The notes under the pieces were generated by a model, which had not been told where the DNA came from, ran no database searches, and saw only the letters and a list, made by a program, of their open reading frames with translations. A program made the position numbers and the translations under genes. From Phyto melanocephala (taxonomy: Eukaryota > Arthropoda > Insecta > Diptera > Rhinophoridae), in assembly GCA_941918925.1 (NCBI GenBank), contig OW799233.1, forward strand, positions 119,239,833 through 119,303,832: a stretch of DNA of 64,000 bases, written 5' to 3'. Below, in pieces: positions 10,748 to 22,404 of the stretch. How positions within the stretch are numbered: position 1 is the stretch's first letter; each line of letters begins with the position of its first letter.

Positions 10748-11401
10748 TGAAAAAAATTTACTTAAAAGTAAAAGATATTTAATAAATATGTATACAAGGG
10801 GTACAACCAAAATAAAACCCTATCACCACGCTGTAGCCGATGTTGTGCTGAAACCGAAAAACGTTTCCTCAGATCATTTCGGAAAAAAAACTTTTCGCGT
10901 CGAAGCCAATTTCTTTAAACCCTTTAAGATTTTTTTTTTATTTTTTCAAAATTAGGGCCATTTTCATATTTTCAAAAATGGCAAAAAAGTTGTATCCCTA
11001 ATGTATACATATTTTTTAATATAATATTTGATTAAATTATTCAAGCTCCATTTCAGTTACAATATATTATAAAGAAATAAAATTTATTAATGATAAAAAA
11101 TTATTCACTAAAAAATTAAGCTTTTTTTAAACACCGGTCAAGTGGATTACATTTTCGAAACCATCCACGGTTTCATCATTAACACTATTTGAGCAGTTAT
11201 TTTATAAAATCATTATAAAAAGCGTAAATTTTTTACGAAGTTAAAATTTTAGGGATAAGTTACAAACTTTTTGCAATTATATAAAAAAAATTTAAATCTT
11301 TGACAAAAACTTTAATTAATTCAAAATTTATATAGTCCCTTCAATGAAAACAAGACGAATTTCGGGGACAATGGAACAAAGTGGCATAATGTGTACACGA
11401 A
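10748..11401. other. AT-rich stretch, nothing firm
   Basis: Around 10830-10930 the base composition is richer (CACGCTGTAGCCGATG), with weak similarity to 12380-12400. I cannot assign it. Confidence 0.4.
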
Positions 11402-12127
11402 AATAATTTTTTTGTCAGTTTTAATACGTTTTAAATTTTGAATATACCAAAAAATACACTGTGCGGCATAAATTTTCGTACATTTTTAACGATATCTCCT
11501 TTCCTAATACAAAGGTTTAAGCAATTTTCAAGGAAAAAAAGAAATTTTTTAATCTGGATACAAACATTTGAAATTTAATGGCTCTACGTTAATGCGTTTG
11601 GATACAATTCCATTTTATTCGATGTTGGAAGGACGTGGTATTTTGACCTACTCTTGTACTACGAGCTATAACTCTCTTCCTAATATTCCGATTTAGCCCA
11701 TTTTCAATACCAAACAAACCTTTTTTATTAAAAAATATTCTGGCAAAATTCGAGCCCCCTAGATTTTTCGCTCCGACCTCTATGGTGCTTTCTACAGACG
11801 GACGTACATAGCTAGATCATTGGGGGTGCGGGTTACATTCCCACCAGAGACTCTGGACTGGTCTGCTTTTCTTTCTCTTCTATTTTAACTATTTCTATTC
11901 TTCTCTTTGTTTCTATATTAAGGCGTCACAATGCACCGTAATGGTCTCCGGGTGAGGCTGTGAGGGTAACTTTGCACCAGCCTTACCTACCTACCTAGCT
12001 AATCATCATAAAATTAAGCCCCGATTCAGAATACTTTATGGGGTTTAAAATGGATATTTCGGTGTGTTATAAACGGAATGACAAAATGAATATACCCCCA
12101 CCATTTTTTTGGTGGAGGGTATAAAAA
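11402..12127 (+). mobile_element. DINE-like element, family C (copy C3), 3' half, with a SINE inserted
   Basis: Contains the family blocks ACTGTGCGGCATAAATTTTC, TGCGTTTGGA, a TAGCTAGATC block, TGGATATTTCGG and the terminal hairpin CCCCCACCATTTTTTTGGTGG ending in GGGTATAAAAA. The 5' half is missing. It is interrupted at 11821-11996 by a short retroposon. Confidence 0.7.
11821..11996 (+). mobile_element. Short tRNA-like SINE fragment with a TACC tail
   Basis: Begins TGGGGGTGCGGGTTACATTC; the segment GGTTACATTCCCACC resembles a pol III B box (GGTTCRANYCC). It ends CCTTACCTACCTACCT, a simple-repeat tail. It is flanked by imperfect duplications AGCTAGATCAT (11810-11820) and AGCTAATCAT (11997-12006) of a site that is continuous in copy C4. 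No A box is seen, so the copy is 5' truncated and not transcribable by pol III as it stands. Confidence 0.6.
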
Positions 12128-13246
12128 ACCGAAAATAAAATAATCTGAAAAGAATTTTCAAAACAATGTATAACACTGTAAAAAATTTATAGAGATAACA
12201 AGATAACTATTGGACCAGATGTTCTTAATCTAACAGCAGGGCTAAAAAACTGTTATAAGGTTTTTGTCGCAAAATTGGCAAAAATGTTGAGGCTAATTTT
12301 TGGCTAAATGGGCTTATTTGCCGCATATGAATTTAGACTAAACCACAGCACACACTGCACTACATCTATAAAAAGCACTTCGTGGTGTAGCCGAAACCAA
12401 ATTAAGCTGTAGTTTCGACAGAATAGCGCTTCGCTATATGCCATTCGTTATATCGTTATGTTAAAATGAAATTTTGGTAATTAGTAGATTTCGAGAAATG
12501 GATCTATCAACTAGTCTACAAGGTCATACGATTTGACACTTCTGGATTTTATCCTGCAGTGCCAGAATATTATTTATTTATTTAATATTGTTTATTCTAA
12601 TTATAAACTAATAGCAAATGGTGTTTAGGATCATATATTTTTAAATCAATTAATTTGTTACAAATTGTAATTAACCATCAAAACCAATAATATAACTATG
12701 AACTAATAGGCCGTTTTTTAGTTAACTTGTTTATGTGATCAAGCTACAAACCTGTTCATTTGAATGTTCTGCATAAACTACATTTAAAAGTATTTTACAT
12801 TTCACAATTAAATTCCTTACCCTGTGTAAATGAGATTCTAAACACTTATGCAAATGGCAAAAAATATTCAACATAATAAAATAAAAATATTAAAACTGTA
12901 ATCAGCATAACAATGATATAATGAAACCAGAAAAAGTTTTGCTAAACAATTGGCTGAAGTTGAAGAAAAATTTCAATAAAATCTTGAACATATTGCAACT
13001 GAAGTTCTTTCAATAAAATATCATAAAAATGTCAGTTAAATGACCAGCTAAATGCAACATTTATGCAACAAAGAAGAGAAAAAACTAAGCAAAGATGCTT
13101 TGGAAATCTTTGCCCAACTTAAATAGCAAAAAAAAACCCTTAATATAACTTATTTAAATAATACAAAAAGTACGATAAATAAATGCGGGGGCAATTGCGC
13201 ACAATAAGTCATTGATTGAAAAACAAAAGTTTAAAATTAAAAATTA
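12128..13246. other. AT-rich stretch, nothing recognised
   Basis: No motif-bearing frame, no structured RNA. A slightly GC-richer patch at 12350-12460 is unassigned. Confidence 0.45.
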
Positions 13247-13828
13247 ACAAGTAAGAGCGCTATATTCGACCGTGCCGAATCTTATATGCCCTTCACAACG
13301 TGTAGTCATGCAATAACAGTAGTTTGTATCACCATTCATCCCATACAAAATACGTACATACATATAAAAAACATACATATATAAAACATCTCATTGTAAA
13401 ATTATAAATTTACGTATGTATGTTAAAAAAAAAAAAATAAAAAAAAAATTTTAAAAAAATTTAACAAAAAAATATCAAAAAATAAATTTTTTAGCTCAGC
13501 TGGGATTCGATGCCACGTTTTCTCTAACCAGTATACACGTTTGTATGTATGTATGTTGTTGTTGTAATGTTGTTTTTGTGAATAAAAAATCGAGGTGGTC
13601 GTGGGTTTTTGCTCATATCTCAGTTGTTTATCTACCGATGTTTCTGATTTTCAATACCGTTCTACTCCCGAATATTTCTGATATTTTAATACCTCACCCG
13701 GGTCCAAGCGATATCGGGGGCCTTCAAAAAGTTGATTTCAACATACACACGGACAGACTGACAGAGCTTAGTCGACTCCCCTATTCATAAGCTTTCAGAA
13801 AATATATACTTTATGGGGTCATAATTTC
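13247..13828 (+). mobile_element. DINE-like element, family B (copy B2), 3' end lost
   Basis: Starts AACAAGTAAGAGCGCTATAT with the TTCGACCGTGCCGAA palindrome, then CTTCACAACGTGTAGTCATG. It runs through the A-rich middle and GCTCAGCTGGGATTCGATGC, and breaks off after TATACTTTATGGGGTC at 13825. It abuts a reverse-transcriptase fragment. Confidence 0.75.
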
Positions 13829-13831
13829 GAC

Positions 13832-14150
13832 GAAAAAATTGCACGTGCAATGGGTTGAAATTTCTAGTTAGACGATGTGGAATATTGAAGGATAAGTTAC
13901 TTAGCGGGAAACTAGAGCATACATCTCCGTTAACCAATTTGATAACAAACGTTACATTAGCATTGTTCTACGGCTCTGTAGAGTAGGAAGTTTAATTAGT
14001 GCAAGTCTTGATTTGTAAGATGGTAAATTTGAAACACTATTTCGAAAAAGGTGACGTAAGCAAAACAACAGAAATTGTTTCTGTACAGACTCAATTTTAT
14101 CAGAGTGCAAATTATATTGAGGATTCCAGATAATTTAATGTAACATTTGA
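13832..14150 (-). pseudogene. Decayed fragment of a jockey-like reverse transcriptase
   Basis: The minus-strand reading gives, across frameshifts, KIESVQKQFLLFCLR followed by LPSYKSRLALIKLPTLQSRR and FNIPHRLTRNF. These align in order with IESVQKKFLIFCLRG, LPSYESRLCLIKLPTLKSRR and FNVPTRPTRNF in the LINE at 22521-23504. It is the C-terminal thumb/connection part of ORF2 of the same or a sister family. Several indels break the frame. It is cut by, or abuts, the DINE-like copy ending at 13828. Confidence 0.75.
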
Positions 14151-15425
14151 ACCGTTCTATTATATTTTTTAAATTTATGTTAAGCTATGAGTTCAATTTA
14201 TGTCTCTTCAGTACATGTCTAGAGCTAAAATGTTGCAGTGAACACCCTTAGTACATATTTACTATAATGCAATTTTTCACAGTCATGCAAATATTTTGTT
14301 TTTTCTTTGCTTATTTTGTCTACCTTAAGAAATATCATTTTGCTTTGAACCTTTCATTGTGTGTTTGTTGTATGTGATCTTTATCTTTTTAAAGATTATA
14401 GCTTTACTGTGGCTTGATTTCATTTATCTTTACCCAGTTTTTATTTGCAGAGGTTGTGTTGGTCGTTGGCTTTAAATAAAGTTCAACTGTTTATGGCATC
14501 AAAGTTGTGTGGTCTTTGTAACTCAAAAGAAATGAAAAAAATTATTTTTTTTTAATTTTACGCGAATTACTTGTTCGTAATTTAATCGTTTTGGTTTTGG
14601 TTTTGTTTTTTTTTTCATTATTTTCTATATGAGTATTTAACAGTTTATTTGTAGCCATTAAATTAATTTTAACACTTTAGCATTTAAATTACAAAAAACT
14701 TTTCTTTCAAGTTTTATGATTATTGGAAAAAGTAACTTTAAGGAATATTAGATTTGAAAAAGTAACAGATAGGGTTTTGTATGGTAAATATATAAAAAAT
14801 TTTTTATAAAACCAACTTTTAATGAAAATGTTTAATTTTACAAGTTTTTAATTACAACTTTTTAGTAACTATTCGTTACAAAAATCACTACAAATACAAT
14901 CTTATATTTCAACGAGTGGTAACTATGATAGTTAATGCAAAGATCTTTTTTAAAACACTAAAATTTTTTTTGTAGCAATAAGATTTTTGGACTCTTTATC
15001 TTCAAATTACCACAATGAAATATATTTAACAAAACAAGGAAACCCCTTCACTCTTATCATATAAATATTTTAGTAACGAATATATTGAGTTAATTTTTTG
15101 TAAAACACAATCCTAAAAACGCAACGACTATCGAATTGACTATAGAAAGAAAAGTTAAAGAAACATCTCTACCCTTTAGAAATATTTTTGAATTTCTTAA
15201 TTAGTGCAGACTTTATTCGGGTGCTGTATTACTGTGGCTTGGAGCTAAAAGGGCCAATGTCAAAATAATTACTTTTGAGAAAATTGGAATTGAACTTTAA
15301 CTTTTATAGATGTTTTCATAGTGAAATTGGCCAGCATTTTATTTATGAAGCTGTTCTGGTTTAAGTATGACTTTAGCTGTTTTATAATAGAAAACAAATC
15401 TAATGCCACATATTAAATCAATAAA
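14151..15425. other. AT-rich stretch, nothing recognised
   Basis: No coding, RNA or repeat signal supported. Confidence 0.45.
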
Positions 15426-15920
15426 AAAGCTGTGCCGAATCTGATAATACCCTTCATTTAAAGTAAATTCGTTTAGCGACCAGATTATAGCGTCGTCTAA
15501 ATATCAGATTTAACGTTTTACGTCATTTTTGTATTATTTTCGACAATATCTTTGATTTTGAATTTTTCCATAGAAAAATTTTTATAAGTGGAGCCCTGTC
15601 ACGTGATACTCATATTGATGGTGTTAAGAATAATAATATTCCGCCATTTTGTGTTAGACGCAATCTTGAATTTTACATTTTTTAATAATTAACTGTATTC
15701 TACTGGTCAAGCCATTTTATTTGATTTGAATATTGTGCGGATAAATCTACAAAATCGTAACTATTATATATAACCCACATATCCACATATTTCATTTATG
15801 ACGCCATTTTGGATTTTAACTTGCTCATTGTTTACTGTATTTTACAATTCAAGCTTAATATTGAGGAAATTGAAGGGGGTACACTTTTAAATACTTGATA
15901 TGTCCCATTTAAAATTTCAA
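15426..15920 (+). mobile_element. DINE-like family D (copy D2)
   Basis: Starts with GCTGTGCCGAATCTGATAAT and ACCCTTCATT. It contains two diverged units with CCGCCATTTTGTG or CGCCATTTTGGA followed by ACTGTATTCTACTGGTCAAG, about 160 bp apart. Related to 4041 and 19246. The 3' end is not defined. Confidence 0.5.
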
Positions 15921-18149
15921 CTATCGATTACTTTGACTATGAAAATTTGAATAATATTAACTTTATTTTTTTTTTATATTTATGTGTGACGTTTCCAAAA
16001 TGGACTGTTTTACGCTCCAAAAAAATAATGGAATATTAAAAACTAAATTTTAAAGTAGCGAGTCTTTAACGCAAACTGTAAGAAATTTACGTAGCAAATT
16101 TTTGAGAAAAGATCGACCTTCAGTTCAGTTTGTACGTCAATTTGTGAAGTGCGTTAATAAAAATGAATCGTTATTGGCTAAAGCAACCCGTGTGCCTTCT
16201 CGTCCAGTGTCTCGTCGGCTCCCCTAGTTATAATCATAATACAAGCTATAATTCAATAACAAATACCATTTTAATATGAAATAAAACATAAAAACTCAGG
16301 TGACAGAAATCAAAAAAACTAAGTCACTTTGCAACACAAAAAAATTCAGATTTATTTCTAAAATTTAAATATTTTAAATACTTTTATATCTTATAAACAA
16401 AGACGATACGACGATAAGTAGCACTAGAAAAAGTTAAGCAACGCGCCTTAAGAGTCAAATTATTATTATTAGATACTGCTAGGCATGTGATAAACAATTC
16501 TCTTTGGTTTTCCAATACATTATCCACCTGTAAATATTAACAAAAGTTCGCCATACGACATGCAAAAATATAAAAACAAATTATTTCTTTAAGTGCATGA
16601 CCTAAAGCACTCCATTATTTAACTCTCAAACAATAATGTACCAAATTTGCCAAAATTAATATCAAATACAAACACAACAACAAAAACGAAAAATGCTACT
16701 CCTCTAACTAGCCCAAGGAAAAAATAAACAAACGAACAAAAAATATCGAAAATATAATCTAACTGTTTATATTTCCTTAAAGAAATAAGAAAACAAATTT
16801 TAGAATTTGTGTTGGTTTTCCTGGGTTTGCGAAAATTTTCTAAGAAATCTATAACTACAAGTAAAATATGTCTATAATTTAAAATAAATATAAACCATAT
16901 ATCTATTGTGTGTCTGCGGCTTAATATATATGAGAATGTACATGTGTTTCCAATATTTCACAAAAAAGAAAAAAAAAAAAAAACAGCCTCAGGTGTCGTC
17001 TCCATTTTTTTTTGCAGAAAACCCACCTTGTATTTGAGACGCACAAACTTACAAAATGTTTAAAGCAAACACACAAAATCTACAATTTGAAAATAAAAAT
17101 GTTTTTGTGTAGATTTTTCTTTGCTAATTCTTTGAAACAATATCATTGTAATGCGATGACTTGAGAGCAAGAAAAATGAGCAGCTCTTAATGTTTGCAAA
17201 TATATTTTTAGCTAATGGTTGTGCACAAAACATTTTCAAACTACACTGAGCAAAAAAAACGTATTAAGTCGTTTTAAATTATGCTTATGAAATATTTTAA
17301 ATGGTCGCCAACAAAATGCTTTGTAAGAAAAAGAAGTGGTTCTTACAAGGAAATATCTTTAGTCTTCTCTCATGATCATAAATGGGCTTTAAAATTTTTA
17401 TTTTAATGGATTAAGAAGAAGTTATTGGCTCAAGAAAATAACATCAACTTCATTTGAAGATATAACTTAAAGAATAAATGGAAATTTATTGCTTTCCGTC
17501 GCCCTTTTAAAGATGACCCCTTGATATATGATACGCTAGATTTAATAAGACAAAAGGTAAAGAACACGATGTGTGTTCACAATTGATACTGAAGGCTTCA
17601 CAAGCAGGCAAAGACTGAAATGAAATAAAAAATCTCTCACTAAACAAAAAATATTAAATGCTTTTCATTGTGACTAACTTTAAGTAACTATTATAATAAG
17701 TTTCAAAAGAAATCTTAAATTCGCTCTTGTGATTAACTGACTGATTTATCATCGCACAGCAGAAACGCAAAAAAAGTTAAAGACACGGAATTTAGACACT
17801 GTGTTCCTCTTTTAACGTATAGATTCCCTAAGAAAGGATTCTTGGAGATTCGAAATTTATGGTGGCAAAAAACGGGTAAAATCGGTAACTATGTAACTGC
17901 TAAACTAATAATGACAAAAATTAACTTGGAAAAGAATTGTAATGTACTCAAAAAAAAAAAAAAAAAAAGCTGACACAATAATGTCTGTTTTTTCAGTTCA
18001 CAAGGGAAAAACTATAATTCGTCTAGGAAAAAATTTTAACTCTATTAGTTTTTTGCGAAAAAAACATTTTCTTTCCTTTTTTTTTAAATTTGCATGTTTG
18101 TCCCTCTTTTTGGTATATTATTCAACAGGACATTAATGGAAAAGTATTA
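15921..18149. other. AT-rich stretch, nothing recognised
   Basis: Poly-A runs (16966-16982, 17950-17968) and low complexity. No supported gene, RNA or repeat family. A patch near 16100-16230 (TCGACCTTCAGTTCAGTTTG) is GC-richer but unassigned. Confidence 0.45.
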
Positions 18150-19185
18150 TCGCCTAATATAATATGGACAATTATTTACGTGGTATTTTTGGTATTTTAG
18201 TGAGACAAAGAAGGTACCAAAAAGGGAAAATATAAGAACATATTGAAATATGACTGCAAATTTTATGGCAGACTTTTTGTATTTTCTACGATTATAAAAC
18301 TTGAATTTTTAAATTAGTGAGATTGCAAATGTTAGTCGACTCAAATGGTACAGTTTCGTATTTGTATTTTTTGTATTTTTTACACGTTTGTGAAGTTATA
18401 ATTTTGAAATTACGGAATATTAATCCAGGTTAAGATTGAAATGAAAGATGGCAACCACAAAGGTACTTTTTCGGATTTTTATGGAACTTTTTGTTGGTCG
18501 AACAAAAAGGTACTTTCACGAATTTATTTGTAACTTTTTGTATTGTCTGCATTAATGAATCTAGATTTTTGAAATTAGGGACTATTGGTTCAAATTGAGA
18601 TTGAAAAAAGTGGCAACCAAAAACGTACTATTTTGAATTATTTTGGTACTTTTTGTATATTTCAAGTGTATAAAGCAAGAATTTTGAAATTAGTGACTCT
18701 TGATTCCAAGCGAAACTTTAAATATTATGAGCGATTCAATGGGTACTTTTTTGAATTTTTGTGGTACTTTTTACGTTTATAAAGCTAGAATTTTGATACT
18801 AGGGATTATTTTTTTTAGTTGAGAATACAAATGATGTCGGCCATACAAAATGTAATTTTTTGCCTTTTTATTGTACTTCTTGTTGCTGTCTACGTTTGTA
18901 AACATAGAGCCTTTAAATTAGTAACTATTTATTCGAGGTGAGACTCAAAGCGCTATGGGTTGTATTGAATAGTTAAATTTTTTCATTGTTCTGGCATCTT
19001 TCTTTATTTTTTTAATATACATAGAATTCTAAAAATTAGATACTACTCATAATCTAAGTTGACTTTCAAAATTATAGTGAAGGACAAACTGTTACTTTTG
19101 TTAATTTTATAGTAATGAATGATCTTCTTAATTTATAAATCTAAAACTTTTAAAACTCAGAAGCATTGTTCGTGACTGATTTGGA
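18150..19185 (+). repeat. Decayed minisatellite, period roughly 105-165 bp
   Basis: The phrase TTTTGAAATTAGTGACT (with variants) recurs near 18305, 18402, 18568, 18686, 18790, 18908 and 19030. Each is followed by GATTGAAA...GGCAACC, GGTACTTTTT and TTTTGTA. Units are strongly diverged and unequal in length. It contains no coding capacity and is not related to the Helitron units. Confidence 0.65.
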
Positions 19186-19245
19186 AGATATGTCCCCGAT
19201 ATATCTTGATAATAGTTTTAAATTTTTTGAATAAAATTAATTAAA

Positions 19246-20120
19246 ACAAGTAACAGTGCCGTGCCGAATCTGATAATGTATTCTACTAGTCATGCCCTTT
19301 CATTTGATTCCAATATTGATGGGGTTTCAAAAAATTTGTTCCGGCATTTTCTTTAAGACGCCATCTTGGATCTCAAACTTTTTAAAAATTTACTGTATTC
19401 TGCTGGTCAAGCCCTTTCATTTGATACCCATATTGAGGGGGTTCAAAAAGTTTCATTTTAAAATACCAGATTTAAACAATATATATATTTATTGTCCGCC
19501 ATTTTGTAGTGGCTGCCACCATGAATTTTTATTTTTTTTTATAGTGCTTTTATTGCTGTAGTCAAGTCCTTTCAGATTCTACCAATATTGACTCTCTTGA
19601 AGCTGAAAAAATTGAATTTAGTTTGTAAATTGTTGGAATTTATATTTTTCCAAAAAAAAAATGTGCCTATAACTTTACCGATTAGAGCACGCTTTATCCA
19701 AAATTTTTAACGAATATCTCTAGAGATATATTTTATCTATAAATAGTAGCAAACGTGCCTATAAATTATTCTATGACTGAAAAATTTTAAATTTGGTGGT
19801 AAAAATATGGGAAAAAACAGAGGCAGTCGTGTTAATTTGCTCATATCTCAGAAAGTTATGGGGCGATTTCGCTGAATTTCAATAGCGATTCCTTCCCGGA
19901 TATTTCCAAAAGAGTTTTACCATACTTAGATCTGAGGAACATATGGTTCTTCTAGAAGTTGATTTAAAGCAACACACGGACAGACGATCAGGACCACTCT
20001 ATTCATAATCTTTCAGAAAATTTATTTTTTATGGGGTCGGAAATGAAAATTGTAGAAATTTCAAACGGAATGACAAAGCTATATATGCCCTTGTGTACCA
20101 CAGGTGAAGGCTATAAAATC
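19246..20120 (+). mobile_element. DINE-like composite: family D 5' part, family B 3' part
   Basis: Starts ACAAGTAACAGTGCCGTGCC, followed by two family D units at 19280 and 19390 (TACTGTATTCTGCTGGTCAAG type). It then passes into family B sequence from about 19820 (GTTATGGGGCGATTTCGC, TTTATGGGGTCGGAAATG) and ends with the B hairpin TGCCCTTGTGTACCACAGGTGAAGG. Either this is one element with mixed modules or two adjoining insertions. Confidence 0.55.
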
Positions 20121-22404
20121 AAGTAATTTAGTAATTAAAAAATGAACTTGAGTATTCAATAAATAGTAAAAACTACGCCAGCGAAGTACCGGATATTTTC
20201 TTAGTATTAAATTAAGCGAAGTGTCTTGGATAAGAGAAATAATTAATTGAACTATTTGTTTATTAGTAGTTGAAATTGTTAAAGATTGTATGAATAAATA
20301 AACTTAAAAAGAAAGATATTTTAAAGTTTTGTATATTAATACAAAACAAATTCCTATTATTGCCATAGGGTCTGACAAAATTTGCCTTCTACATACAAGC
20401 ATAAACTAATAAATCTTTATTTCATCTCCCCTTACCATATTGTTGTATTTGAAATCACTGTTCTTGTTTTCAACTTGTTTTAATCAATGTCAACTTGAAT
20501 GGAATCAAGAGATATTGTGACAGACATTTACTTAATTTTTCTATTAAAATTGAAGATTTTTAATGCAGACATTCATCCATCCATCCATCCATCCATCCAA
20601 ACCAACCAGCAGCAGCAACAAAATCAACTCCCTTAACAAATATCATGTTTAACAACAACAAATAACATTAATTTAGTTGTTTATACTGAAATTGTATCAT
20701 TTATGTCAGTTTCATTTTATTTTCAGTTTTTTTTTCCTCTCTCTCTCTTTTCTCCTCTATACACACATATTTATTTTGTATTATGTTCTGTGTCTCCTCT
20801 GTGAATGTGAATGTATGTGAATGTGTATGTGAAATGCCTGTATAATTCTAGTAAAGAAAAAAAAAAAAGTTCCGCATCCTCTTATGGGCATCCATACATA
20901 AATAGTACATAAATGGTGTGAAATGGTCATTATTTCATTATCGTTAATGGCCCTAGACTCTAGATGGTTGCAGTATGTATACAAGTTTGTACACAACTTA
21001 ACTGTCCCCGAAACGTACTACACGAGTTTACAATAACTGTAGAAATACTATTGTACACGGAAATGTTATTAATACTAAATTTGATATCGCCAGCATCGGT
21101 GTGATGAGACTTATCATAATCACTGTCACCACAATCCATAGGGAACCAGGGCTAGTTTGTGAAAACGATTTTGTTTATTCCTGTTGTTGCTGTTGTCGTT
21201 GTGTTAAACTTTAGCATAATCAAATATTTCCTTTTTTGTTGTTTTTTCAATCTTTGTTGAAGCGGAAAAAATGATCCATTAAAATATAAAAAACTCATGA
21301 GAATTAAATGGATTTCCCTTAACAAAAAAAAAAAAAAAATTACCACAGATCAAATCATTTGGATACATTGAATCCCCTTTCAATGTCCACAACATATTTA
21401 ATTTTTTTTTATAAAACTTCCACAATATTCATACTCAAATGCACATATACACATATGTACATATGTATGTATATGAAGTAGATATTTAAATTCCAGCTCT
21501 GACTTTATTTAAACTAAATAGGTGTCAACAACAATAGAACATTTATACATACTTTAATACCTTCTCACAACAGACTAACTTCAATGGCTAGTATTTTGTT
21601 ATTATTTTACAAGTTGTTGTTGTTGTTGCTTTTCAGACTTTTAAATAACTTGACTATGAGTGCTATGCTCGTTCATTCATTTTTCCAATTTAATTTATCT
21701 AGAGCCCAATATATTCTATATACATGCATATATGTATGCATGTATGTATGTATGTATATGCATACTTTTACACTATGACTTTACAATGATGCTAATGTCA
21801 CACTATTTGTTATTTATTTGTTGTTGTCATTATGGGACTTTTTTAAAAAAAAAAAAGTTATTAGTTTTCCTGTCCCTTTTTGTAGATATTCTTGTTTGAG
21901 TTCAGTAACAATTTGTTTGACGTTGTGTTGCTTCAATTTACATGTGTTTACTAGTTTTAATGACCACGGAACTAACAGTGGGGCAGTGATTCTCAATATA
22001 TTAAATTATATATTTAAAGAATTTTTTTAGTTTTTCTTAAGGTTTTAGAAATTGGCTCTTCGTTGCCTTTGATCTTTTGTATGCTACTTCCAGTCGAAGT
22101 TACAACTGGACTATTCCTATTGCTATTCATTTCATTTAAGTTACTGAACACTATTTGCGACACTATCTAATATTGGTCGTACCACTGAGTTGAGTAAAGA
22201 CGCCGAATCATTACCTCAGACTGCACAAAACATGACATACAGGCGGCAATTTGTCGTTCAAGAACCTCACGGTTAATGCACAAGCAGCTTGCTTGAGATC
22301 TTGCTACAGGGCATGAGGTTGATCAGCGAAAGAATCAGATATAGTTTGCTGAGAATTTCAAGTAAGCCCCTGTGCTCGTACTCGAAATGACGCCAAACAA
22401 TTAA
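20121..22404. other. AT-rich stretch with simple repeats
   Basis: Holds an (ATCC)n tract at 20573-20600 and several short (ATGT)n runs around 21445 and 21735. Open frames of 60-79 codons here are low-complexity and look like chance. A GC-richer patch at 22040-22390 has no frame or motif I recognise. Confidence 0.45.
20573..20600. repeat. (ATCC)n microsatellite
   Basis: Seven near-perfect tetranucleotide units. Confidence 0.85.

Noticed and set aside
10830..10930. GC-richer patch resembling an exon
   Set aside because: The frame is short, no splice sites border it, and a weak similarity to 12380 suggests an unassigned repeat.
20573..20600. CRISPR-like short tandem repeat
   Set aside because: It is a simple (ATCC)n tract without spacers; the composition and splicing signals are eukaryotic.
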